Shown: piece by piece, positions 14,896 to 21,991 of the stretch
Layout of the letters: each line of letters starts with the position of its first letter
Numbering within the stretch: the first letter of the stretch is position 1
Assembly (NCBI RefSeq): GCF_009674485.1
Contig: NZ_WKJJ01000025.1
Span: forward strand, 1-64,000
Length of the DNA stretch: 64,000 nucleotides
DNA from: Pseudoduganella rivuli
GTDB taxonomy: Bacteria; Pseudomonadota; Gammaproteobacteria; Burkholderiales; Burkholderiaceae_D
Reading direction: 5' to 3'
Translations under genes and position numbers: made by a program
Notes under the pieces: model-generated
The model's input: the letters and a program-made list of their open reading frames with translations, nothing else
What the model was told of the DNA's origin: nothing
Database searches by the model: none

Positions 14896-17597
14896 AAGTT
14901 CGCTTCGTCCGTGTCCAGCGGCATCGGCTGCTGACCCACCACCTTGCGGATCGGCGCCCTCGCCGCCGATCCCTTGCGCACTTTCGACACAACTTCACGC
15001 TGCCCGGCCTGGTCGATGCGGAAGAACGACATCACGCGCTGCAACTGTTCCGCCTGTCCGCTCATTTCCTCCGCCGTGGCCGCCAGCTCTTCCGAACTGG
15101 CGGAATTTTGCTGCGTGGTCTGCGACAGTTGCAGCACGGCGGAATTGATTTGCGCCACGCCCGACGACTGCTCGGTCGACGCGGCGGAAATTTCCTGCAC
15201 CAGGTCCGACGTGCGCTTGATGTTCGGCACCATCTGGCCCAGCAACTGGCCGGCGCGCTGCGCCAGTTCCACGCTGCTGCTGGCCACTTCGCCGATTTCC
15301 TGCGCCGCCACCTGCGAACGTTCGGCCAGCTTGCGCACTTCGGCGGCCACCACGGCAAAGCCTTTACCGTGTTCGCCCGCGCGCGCCGCTTCAATGGCCG
15401 CATTCAGCGCCAGCAAATTGGTTTGATACGCGATATCGTCGATGATGCCGATCTTAGTGGCGATCTGTTTCATGGCCGACGCCGTGGCGTTGACGGCATC
15501 GCCCCCTTCGGTCGCTTCCAGCGCCGCCTTGGCCGCCATGCCGTCGGTGACCTTGGCGTTGTCCGTGTTTTGCGAAATCGACGCCGTCATCTGTTCCAGT
15601 GACGCGCTGGTTTCCTCGACGCTGGCGGCCTGTTCGCTCGACGCCTGCGACAGCGCCTGCGCCGTGGCCGACACTTGTTCGGACGCGCTGGCCAGCGCCT
15701 GCGCACCATCGTTGACTTCGGTGACCACCTGCAACAGCTTGGACACCGTATTATTCGCATACGACTTCAGTTCGCCGAAACTGCCTTCATATTGCTTGTC
15801 GATGGTCTTGTTCAAGTCGCCTTCGGCCAGCGCCCCCATCACGCGCACCACGTCGTCGATCGATGCGCCGGTCGTCACCATCAGCCGGTTCAAGCCATCG
15901 CCCAGCTCGCGCTGGAATCCCTGCAAGCCTGCCAGGTCGATGCGCGCGGTAAAGTCGCCGTGGTTGGCCGCTTCGACCACGCGCTTCTGGCCATCGATCA
16001 CCTGGTTCAGCTTGTCGACAGTATTGTTGGCATAGCGCTTCAATTCATCGAACGCGCCCTGGTACGGCTGGTCGATCCGCTTGCTCAAATCGCCCTCGGA
16101 CAAGGCGCTCATCACGCGCACCACGTCGGCAATCGATGCGCCGGTGGTGGCCATCAACTGGTTCAAGCCGTCGCCCAGGTCTTTCTGGAAGCCCAGCAAC
16201 CCGTCCAGGTTGATGCGGGCATTGAAGTCGCCATGGTTGGCCGCGTCGATGACGCGCTGCTGCCCTTCGATCACCTGGTTCAGCTTGGTGATGGTGTTGT
16301 TGGCATAGCGCTTCAATTCATCGAACGCGCCCTGGTACGGCTTGTCGATTTTCTTGCTCAAGTCGCCTTCGGACAGCGCACTCATGACGCGCACCACGTC
16401 GGCCACCGACGCCCCCGTCGTACTCATCAGCCGGTTCAAGCCCTCGCCCAGGTCTTTCTGGAAACCCTGCAAGCCGTCGAGCTTGACGCGGGCCGCGAAG
16501 TCGCCATTGTTGGCGGCGTCGACCACGCGCTGCTGGCCATCGATCACCTGGTTCAGCTTGTCCACGGTATTGTTGGCATAGCGCTTCAATTCGTCGAACG
16601 CGCCCTGGTATGGCTTGTCGATTTTCTTGCTCAAGTCACCCTCGGACAGCGCCCCCATCACGCGCACCACGTCGGCAATCGACGCGCCGGTGGTGCCCAT
16701 CAACTGGTTCAAGCCGTCGCCCAGCTCTTTCTGGAAGCCTTGCAAGCCGGCGAGGTCGATGCGCACGTCGAAATTGCCCCGGTTGGCCGCTTCCACCGCC
16801 TGTTGCTGGCCATGGACCAGTTGCGTCATTTTGCCCACCATGTGGCGTATCGCCGCCAGCAACTGCCCCGCTTCATCGCGCGAATTGAGTTCAATGTGGC
16901 AATTCAAGTCGCCGCTGGCGACGCCTTCGGCAGCCTTGACCGCCGCCCGCATCGGCACCGTGATCGACCGCGTGCTGAGCCAGGCGATCACCACGCCCAA
17001 TGCAATCGCCAGCGCCGTCAGCGACAGCATCAACGTGCGCGCGCCGGTATAGGCTTGCATGGCTTGCTCGGCATTTTGCGCATTGTTCTTCGCCTGGAAA
17101 TTGTCCAGTTCAGACAGCGCCGCCAGCCACTTGTTTTGCGCCGGGCGGACTTGCTTGATCAACATCCTGATCGCTTCGTCATTCTTGTTGGCTTTGCCCA
17201 ACACGATCACCTGCTCCATCAGCGGCAAGGTCTCGGCCCGTGCTTCGGCAATCCGGGCCAGCAATGCTTTGCCGGTGTCGCTTTTCACCTTGTCCGCCAG
17301 CTGGCTGCTGAAGCGGTCATATTTTTCCCGCTCATCCATGATGCGTTTGACTTCGGCGGCAGACTCGGTTTCATCGGTCAGCAGCACCACGTTGCGCACG
17401 GCAATGGCGCGCACGCGGATAGTGTCCGTCATCTGGCTGATCAGGTTCATTTTCACCATGTTGTCGTTGACGACGTCATCGAGTTTGTCCTGGATGTCCG
17501 CCATCCGGCCCAGTCCGATCACCGCCAGCATCGTCATCAGCGCCAGCAATACGGCAAAGCTCAGCGCCATGCGGGTGCCGATTTTCAAGTTCCTCAT
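14883..17597 (-). CDS. Methyl-accepting chemotaxis protein with four tandem HAMP-type repeats
   Basis: A 904-residue receptor. TM1 is near 10-30 and a four-helix periplasmic sensor of about 155 residues follows. TM2 near 188-210 leads to a HAMP domain with EGVASGDLNCHIELNSRDE. Four nearly identical 91-residue units then run over residues 263-353, 354-444, 445-535 and 536-626, each with the HAMP-like signature ALSEGDLSKKIDKPYQGAF and a second GDF half. The cytoplasmic signalling hairpin (about 627-870) carries the tip sequence YQTNLLALNAAIEAARAGEHG. Poly-HAMP chains are known in soluble and membrane receptors and alternate signalling states. No che operon is adjacent. Confidence 0.9.
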   Translation of the reverse strand: MRNLKIGTRMALSFAVLLALMTMLAVIGLGRMADIQDKLDDVVNDNMVKMNLISQMTDTIRVRAIAVRNVVLLTDETESAAEVKRIMDEREKYDRFSSQLADKVKSDTGKALLARIAEARAETLPLMEQVIVLGKANKNDEAIRMLIKQVRPAQNKWLAALSELDNFQAKNNAQNAEQAMQAYTGARTLMLSLTALAIALGVVIAWLSTRSITVPMRAAVKAAEGVASGDLNCHIELNSRDEAGQLLAAIRHMVGKMTQLVHGQQQAVEAANRGNFDVRIDLAGLQGFQKELGDGLNQLMGTTGASIADVVRVMGALSEGDLSKKIDKPYQGAFDELKRYANNTVDKLNQVIDGQQRVVDAANNGDFAARVKLDGLQGFQKDLGEGLNRLMSTTGASVADVVRVMSALSEGDLSKKIDKPYQGAFDELKRYANNTITKLNQVIEGQQRVIDAANHGDFNARINLDGLLGFQKDLGDGLNQLMATTGASIADVVRVMSALSEGDLSKRIDQPYQGAFDELKRYANNTVDKLNQVIDGQKRVVEAANHGDFTARIDLAGLQGFQRELGDGLNRLMVTTGASIDDVVRVMGALAEGDLNKTIDKQYEGSFGELKSYANNTVSKLLQVVTEVNDGAQALASASEQVSATAQALSQASSEQAASVEETSASLEQMTASISQNTDNAKVTDGMAAKAALEATEGGDAVNATASAMKQIATKIGIIDDIAYQTNLLALNAAIEAARAGEHGKGFAVVAAEVRKLAERSQVAAQEIGEVASSSVELAQRAGQLLGQMVPNIKRTSDLVQEISAASTEQSSGVAQINSAVLQLSQTTQQNSASSEELAATAEEMSGQAEQLQRVMSFFRIDQAGQREVVSKVRKGSAARAPIRKVVGQQPMPLDTDEANFARF
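15720..16811 (-). repeat. Four tandem 273-bp (91-codon) repeats inside the chemoreceptor gene
   Basis: The exact period is visible from a marker string (TTGGCATAGC on the plus strand) at 16027, 16300 and 16573, each 273 bp apart. The units keep high identity at the DNA level, including synonymous positions, which points to recent expansion or ongoing gene conversion. The unit nearest the signalling domain (536-626) is the most diverged. Confidence 0.9.
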
Positions 17598-17787
17598 ACT
17601 TCCTCCACGTCCGGTCGCGTTTTAATAACGATATGTGGATGCGCATGATGATCTGCCGCAATATGCGCCGCCTTGGCCGATTATGCGCTGCCCCTGCCCG
17701 GGCAATTATCACCAATTATCACGAGGGCGGCGCAGGGCTGGCGTGGCGGTGAATCAGGGGTTCCGTGCCTTTGTGTTACACTTGCCG
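17598..17787. other. Intergenic region upstream of the chemoreceptor and the TPP riboswitch
   Basis: About 190 bp without a gene. It must hold the chemoreceptor promoter (minus strand) and the promoter for the riboswitch transcript (plus strand). ATTATCACCAATTATCAC is a direct repeat of 10 bp at 17705-17722. A possible -10 element TACACT is at 17777-17782, but no convincing -35 is seen. With the riboswitch this fills the 350-bp gap between genes. Confidence 0.5.
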
Positions 17788-17876
17788 CTTCGCTAGGGGT
17801 CCTGGGCGCTTTGTCATGAACAAGCGGCCTGGGTGAGAGATACCCTCCGTACCTGATCTGGATAATGCCAGCGAAG
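17788..17876 (+). promoter_or_regulatory. TPP riboswitch (THI element)
   Basis: The conserved core is clear: GGGTGAGAGATACCC followed by ACCTGATCTGGATAATGCCA (to 17870) and AGCGAAGGAAAG. The closing P1 stem is a perfect CTTCGCT (17788-17794) / AGCGAAG (17870-17876). Thiamin pyrophosphate binding to this RNA normally switches off the downstream gene. It sits 73 bp before the TonB-dependent receptor ATG on the same strand, so that receptor is expected to be expressed when thiamin is scarce. The expression platform is not obvious, but sequestration of the ribosome site is plausible. Confidence 0.95.
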
Positions 17877-17948
17877 GAAAGCGTCGCGCCGATACCCCCT
17901 TCCGCCGTTTCCCTTTCTTCCGCTGGCTCACAAGTTTTTAGAGCCACT

Positions 17949-20045
17949 ATGTTCAAACGAGAATTCGCAGTATCCGCCGCCGCGCTGGCGGTGGCCCAGG
18001 CCTTTGCCGTCCACGCCCATGCCGAAGACCAGGCCATGGCCGAAGTCGTCATCACCGGCACCAAGCTGCCCGGCACCCATGCTGCCGTCGGCGGCTTTGG
18101 CGACGTGCCGCTGTTGCTGACGCCGGCGTCCGTCAATGTGCTGGACCGTGAAAAAATGCAGGAATTGAATATCCGCACCACGACCGATGCGGCCAAATTC
18201 GACGCCAGCATCAGCGATGCGTATAACGCGGTCGGCTATGCCGAACAATTTTCGATCCGCGGCTTCAAGCTGAATAACGCCAACAGCTACCGCAAGGATG
18301 GCCTGGCGATTTCCGGCGACACGCAAATCCCGCTGGAAAACAAGGAAGCCATCGAAGTGCTGAAAGGCCTGGCCGGCTTGCAGGCCGGCGTGGCGGCGCC
18401 GGGCGGCGTGGTCAACTACGTGACGAAACGCCCGACGTCGACGCCGCTGCGCAGCGTGACGGTGGAAGCCAGCGAACGCGGCACCTTGCTGGGGCACGTG
18501 GACCTGGGCGGCCGCTTCGCCGATACCCGCTTCGGCTACCGCATCAACGTGGCCGGCGAGCGCCTGCGTTCGTACATCAAGGGTTCCGACGGCCACCGCA
18601 ACTTTGTGTCCGGCGCGTTCGACTGGCAAATCACGCCCGATGCGCTGCTGCAAATCGATGGTGATTACCAGAAAAAAGCACAGGTGACGGCGCCCGGCTT
18701 CCAGCTGATTAACAACGCCACGTTCCCCAACGTGCCGGCCGACATGCAGCTCAACGCCCAGCCATGGAGCAAGCCTGTCACAACCGAGACCAGCAACATC
18801 GGCGCACGCCTGCTGGTGCAACTGAACCAGGACTGGAGCGCCACCGTCTCGGCCAACCGCCACTCGTTCAAGCGCGACGACTATGCCGCCTTCCCGTATG
18901 GCTGCGGCGCGCAAGACCTGTATCCGGGCTTCTGCGGCAATGGCGACTTCGACGTGTACGATTACCAGAGCACGGGCGAGCGCAAATCGCCGCAAGCCGC
19001 GCAAGCCATGTTGCAAGGCAAGCTCGCCACCGGTGAACTGCGCCACGCGGTGACGGTTGGCTGGTCATGGTTCCGGAACAGCGAGAAATGGGGCGACTAC
19101 CTGTACGACTACGCCGGCACCAGCAACCTGTACGCGCCCGTCGTCGTCAAGCCTGCCGTGGGCGGCACCGGCCCCGTGTCGGAGCGCCGCGCGGACCGCG
19201 AACAAGCCGTGTTTGTTCAGGACGTCGTCGGCCTGACCGACAAGCTGAAACTGCATGCCGGTGTGCGCAGCGCGCAACTGAAGCGCAACGAAGCCGGCGT
19301 CGCCCCAGTGGACGAGAACTTCCTGTTGCCGAACCTGTCGTTGGTCTACGCGCCGAAAGCCAACGCCACCGCCTACGCCAGCTGGGCCAAGGGCCTGGAA
19401 TACGGCGACGTGGCGCCGATCGGCACCACCAATGTCGGCCATGCGCTGGCGCCGTCCGTCTCGAAGCAGGTGGAGCTGGGCGTGAAGGCCGATATCGGCC
19501 AGGACATCAGCCTGGCCATGGCCGTGTTCCAGATCCGCAAGGGCCTCGATTACATCAATGCCGCCAGCACCTTCGTACGGGGCGGCGAGCGCCAGCACCG
19601 CGGCCTGGAAATGCGCGCCAACGGCCAGCTCACGCGCGACCTGAAACTGTGGTTCACGGCCATGGCGCTGGACACGGAACAAAGCGGCACCGGCAATCCT
19701 GCCATGGATGGCAAGCGCGTCACCAACGTGCCGAAGTTCAAGACGTCGCTGTGGGCGGAATACGCGCTGCCGCAAATCGATGGCCTGAAGCTGAACGCGA
19801 ACTGGCAATACGCCAGCCGCAAGGCTTTCAACGAGACCAACACGGTGTTCGTGCCGGGCTACGGCGTGCTGAACCTGGGTGCGTCGTATGCGATGAAGGT
19901 GGGTGACGTGAAGACCGTGCTGCGCGCATCGGTGCGCAACGCCACCAACAAGTTCTACTGGCGCGACGTCACGCCGGACCTGGGCGGCTACCTGTTCCCT
20001 GGCGGCGACCGCGCTTATAAACTGTCGGCGCAGGTCGACTTCTAA
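17949..20045 (+). CDS. TonB-dependent outer-membrane receptor, predicted for thiamin
   Basis: 698 residues from the ATG at 17949. An in-frame extension upstream runs through the riboswitch and is rejected. A signal peptide ends after AFAVHAHA. A plug domain (about 45-160, EQFSIRGFKLNNA, GLQAGVAAPGGVVNYVTKRP) and a 22-strand barrel follow, ending in YKLSAQVDF with the terminal Phe typical of outer-membrane proteins. By sequence alone it would be called a siderophore-type receptor. The TPP riboswitch directly upstream instead predicts thiamin or a precursor as cargo. A strong terminator at 20079-20108 ends the transcript. It faces a pnuC operon that fits inner-membrane transport. Confidence 0.9.
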   Translation: MFKREFAVSAAALAVAQAFAVHAHAEDQAMAEVVITGTKLPGTHAAVGGFGDVPLLLTPASVNVLDREKMQELNIRTTTDAAKFDASISDAYNAVGYAEQFSIRGFKLNNANSYRKDGLAISGDTQIPLENKEAIEVLKGLAGLQAGVAAPGGVVNYVTKRPTSTPLRSVTVEASERGTLLGHVDLGGRFADTRFGYRINVAGERLRSYIKGSDGHRNFVSGAFDWQITPDALLQIDGDYQKKAQVTAPGFQLINNATFPNVPADMQLNAQPWSKPVTTETSNIGARLLVQLNQDWSATVSANRHSFKRDDYAAFPYGCGAQDLYPGFCGNGDFDVYDYQSTGERKSPQAAQAMLQGKLATGELRHAVTVGWSWFRNSEKWGDYLYDYAGTSNLYAPVVVKPAVGGTGPVSERRADREQAVFVQDVVGLTDKLKLHAGVRSAQLKRNEAGVAPVDENFLLPNLSLVYAPKANATAYASWAKGLEYGDVAPIGTTNVGHALAPSVSKQVELGVKADIGQDISLAMAVFQIRKGLDYINAASTFVRGGERQHRGLEMRANGQLTRDLKLWFTAMALDTEQSGTGNPAMDGKRVTNVPKFKTSLWAEYALPQIDGLKLNANWQYASRKAFNETNTVFVPGYGVLNLGASYAMKVGDVKTVLRASVRNATNKFYWRDVTPDLGGYLFPGGDRAYKLSAQVDF

Positions 20046-20048
20046 GCG

Positions 20049-20783
20049 TCACCGGAACAGGTACTGCACCCGCATGGTAAAACTCTGCGCACTGCGCGCA
20101 GAGTTTTTACCGACCAGCCAGGCCGCCTCATATTTGATTTCCTGCCCGGGCCCCGCGTCCACGCTGCCAAACACGGCAGGCCCTGCGCGGTGCGACTGCC
20201 GTTCACGGGGCAGCCAGTCATTCCACTTCCCCACTTCGCCAAAGCCCTGAATGCCGGGCTGCAGCCAGCTTTTCCAGCGCTGCTTGATTTGCCACTGGTA
20301 GGCCAACTGTGTTTCCGCACCCGGCTTGCCCTTCACATCCCGTTGCAGGAACAGGTTCGCGTTGAACTGCGTGCGGTAATACTCGGTTTGCAGCACGGGG
20401 CCGATTTCCAGGCTGGTCACATGCGGCTTGTCCGTGCTGCGGGCAAGCTCGGTGTGCAGCGCCACGTCCGCCGCATACTGGCCCTGTGTCAGCAGCACAT
20501 CGTTTTGCCAGCTGAACGCTGACAGTTCGCTGCCATCCCGCCCGTGCGCGCGGAACCAGACCGCGCTCAATTCCGTGTACCAGCGCGACGTCACGCCGTA
20601 GCTGTAGCCGATTTCAGGGGAAGATCTGCTGGAAGAATTCGTGTAGTCCGCGTTCCAGTATTTGTAGTCGATGCCGTGCTGGCCTTCGACGTCATAGACG
20701 GACACCAGGTAATAACCGGTCGCCGCCTGCGCGCATGGCAGGAAGCCGCACAGTGTGATTGCCGCGAAGAGTTTTCTAGTCAT
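20049..20783 (-). CDS. Predicted outer-membrane beta-barrel protein
   Basis: 244 residues with a signal peptide (MTRKLFAAITLCGFLPCAQA) and a body of alternating aromatic/polar strands (GYYLVSVYDVEG, RWYTELSAVWFRAHG, YYRTQFNANLFLQRDV) ending in MRVQYLFR. This suits a small outer-membrane barrel. Family not identified. Its ATG overlaps the stop of the NadR-like kinase gene (ATGA), so it is the third gene of a coupled operon with pnuC. A role as a specific porin or sensor for the same substrate is an inference. Its 3' end carries the terminator of the convergent receptor gene. Confidence 0.75.
   Translation of the reverse strand: MTRKLFAAITLCGFLPCAQAATGYYLVSVYDVEGQHGIDYKYWNADYTNSSSRSSPEIGYSYGVTSRWYTELSAVWFRAHGRDGSELSAFSWQNDVLLTQGQYAADVALHTELARSTDKPHVTSLEIGPVLQTEYYRTQFNANLFLQRDVKGKPGAETQLAYQWQIKQRWKSWLQPGIQGFGEVGKWNDWLPRERQSHRAGPAVFGSVDAGPGQEIKYEAAWLVGKNSARSAQSFTMRVQYLFR
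20079..20108 (+). terminator. Strong intrinsic terminator of the TonB receptor gene
   Basis: A 12-bp perfect stem AAAACTCTGCGC / GCGCAGAGTTTT with a 5-base loop and a final T-run of five. It starts 33 bp after the receptor stop codon and lies inside the 3' coding end of the convergent barrel gene. Confidence 0.8.
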
Positions 20784-21304
20784 TCCCCAACTGTAGCAGG
20801 CTTGCCAAGCACTTGCTCGGCTTTCAGCAGGCGCCGCGCCGCGTCGCCCGCCACCATCGTATAGGAAATGTTGCGTTTGTCCAGTTCATCGAACAGCAAG
20901 CCGGCAATGACGGCGCATTCGTCCAGCGGTTCGCGCTGGCCATCCGGTTCCCACGGAATATCGGACGCGCACACCAGGGTGACGTCATAGCGGCAGCGTT
21001 GCACCAGCCGCTCCAGTTCACTGTCGATACCGCCGAAATAGTGGCGGCTGTAGACCGCCGTCATCAGCGGCGACGTGTCGCAAAACAGGAAGCCCTTCGC
21101 CTGCGCCAGCGCCGCCTGCTCGCGCGCCACCTGGGTGCGGGCAATCGCGATCTGGTCTGCCGCCACCGGCATGCGGCCATGGACGTCGACGAATTCGCGC
21201 AGGTATTCCGGCACCCACACGGTGCCATAGTGCGCGGCGAGACGCGCGGCCAAGGTGGACTTGCCGGCCGACGCGGCGCCCACGATGGCGACGCGCCGCG
21301 TCAT
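20780..21304 (-). CDS. NadR-like P-loop ATPase / nucleoside kinase (AAA_28)
   Basis: 174 residues from the ATG at 21304. The Walker A motif GAASAGKST lies at residues 9-17, and the EYLREFVDVHG and FCDTSPLMTAVYSRHYFGG blocks match the ribosylnicotinamide-kinase part of NadR. The N-terminal adenylyltransferase and regulatory parts of NadR are missing. It overlaps pnuC upstream and the barrel gene downstream, both by ATGA. PnuC-type carriers trap their substrate by phosphorylation, so this is probably the trapping kinase. Whether it acts on nicotinamide riboside or, as the riboswitch suggests, on thiamin cannot be read directly. Confidence 0.85.
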   Translation of the reverse strand: MTRRVAIVGAASAGKSTLAARLAAHYGTVWVPEYLREFVDVHGRMPVAADQIAIARTQVAREQAALAQAKGFLFCDTSPLMTAVYSRHYFGGIDSELERLVQRCRYDVTLVCASDIPWEPDGQREPLDECAVIAGLLFDELDKRNISYTMVAGDAARRLLKAEQVLGKPATVGE

Positions 21305-21924
21305 TTCAAGACCACCGCTTCGTCCGCGTCGCCCACGCCTTCCGCGGCGCGCTTCCACGCCACCATGCCGGCCACCGCCATCAGCACGAACAAGCCATAC
21401 AGCACGGCGGTCAGGATCAGATGCTTGTGCACGTACAGCGCGACATAAATGATGTCGACGATGATCCACACGTGCCAGTTCTCGACTTTCTTGCGGGACA
21501 ACAGCACCTGGCCCACCAGGCTGCCCGCCGTCAGGAAACCATCCATGTTCGGCACGTCGGTATCGGTAAAGTGCCTCAGGAACGACGCCAGCACGACAAA
21601 GCCGGCCAGCCAGCCCACGGCCGACAGCACGATGCCGCGCCGGTCCAGTTCCGTCACCGGCAATTTGTCATGCGTGGAACTGCCGTGCAGCCACTGGTAC
21701 CAGCCCCAGAACGAGACGCTGATGAAGACCAGTTGCAGCGCCATGTCGCCATACAGCCGGGCGCCGGCGAACACCACGCCATAGGTGGCCGACGACAGGA
21801 TGGCAAACAGCCATGCCCAGTGGTTCTGGCGGATGTTGAGCAATACCGTCGCCACCGACAGGATAAAGGACAGCAGTTCGAGCGGCGTGGTGGACAAGCC
21901 GAGCAGGGAGAAGGATTCGTTCAT
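21301..21924 (-). CDS. pnuC: PnuC-family vitamin transporter (PnuC/PnuT)
   Basis: 207 residues from the ATG at 21924; a TTG 12 bases earlier is possible. About seven transmembrane segments are seen. The family core includes IRQNHWAWLFAILSSATYGV, FWGWYQWLHG near the middle and VENWHVWIIVDIIYVALYV near the end. PnuC proteins are facilitators for vitamin nucleosides, and the PnuT branch carries thiamin. The next gene is the likely kinase that traps the substrate. The TPP-riboswitch receptor lies convergent to this operon. No riboswitch is seen before pnuC itself, and the Shine-Dalgarno is weak. Confidence 0.85.
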   Translation of the reverse strand: MNESFSLLGLSTTPLELLSFILSVATVLLNIRQNHWAWLFAILSSATYGVVFAGARLYGDMALQLVFISVSFWGWYQWLHGSSTHDKLPVTELDRRGIVLSAVGWLAGFVVLASFLRHFTDTDVPNMDGFLTAGSLVGQVLLSRKKVENWHVWIIVDIIYVALYVHKHLILTAVLYGLFVLMAVAGMVAWKRAAEGVGDADEAVVLK

Positions 21925-21946
21925 GGTAACTTGCAATTATAAGGAA

Positions 21947-21969
21947 AACGGCGGCCTTAAGCCGCCGTT
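21947..21969 (-). terminator. Intrinsic terminator between S46 peptidase and pnuC
   Basis: A 9-bp stem AACGGCGGC / GCCGCCGTT with a 5-base loop, followed on the minus strand by TTCC and a T-rich stretch. It follows the S46 peptidase stop and comes just before pnuC, so pnuC needs its own start of transcription or read-through. Confidence 0.65.
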
Positions 21970-21991
21970 CCATGCATCGGGATACCCGGTA

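Noticed and set aside
15720..16811. Regular repeats that could suggest a CRISPR or satellite array
   Set aside because: The period is 273 bp, in frame, and encodes HAMP-type units of a receptor, so it is an intragenic protein repeat.
15675..17648. A 657-codon plus-strand frame through the chemoreceptor gene
   Set aside because: It mirrors the repeated receptor coding sequence and has typical antisense composition (many His, Gln, Arg), with no ribosome site.
17865..17948. Earlier ATG start for the TonB receptor
   Set aside because: The 28-codon extension is read from the riboswitch itself and would put Pro/Ser-rich residues before the signal peptide.
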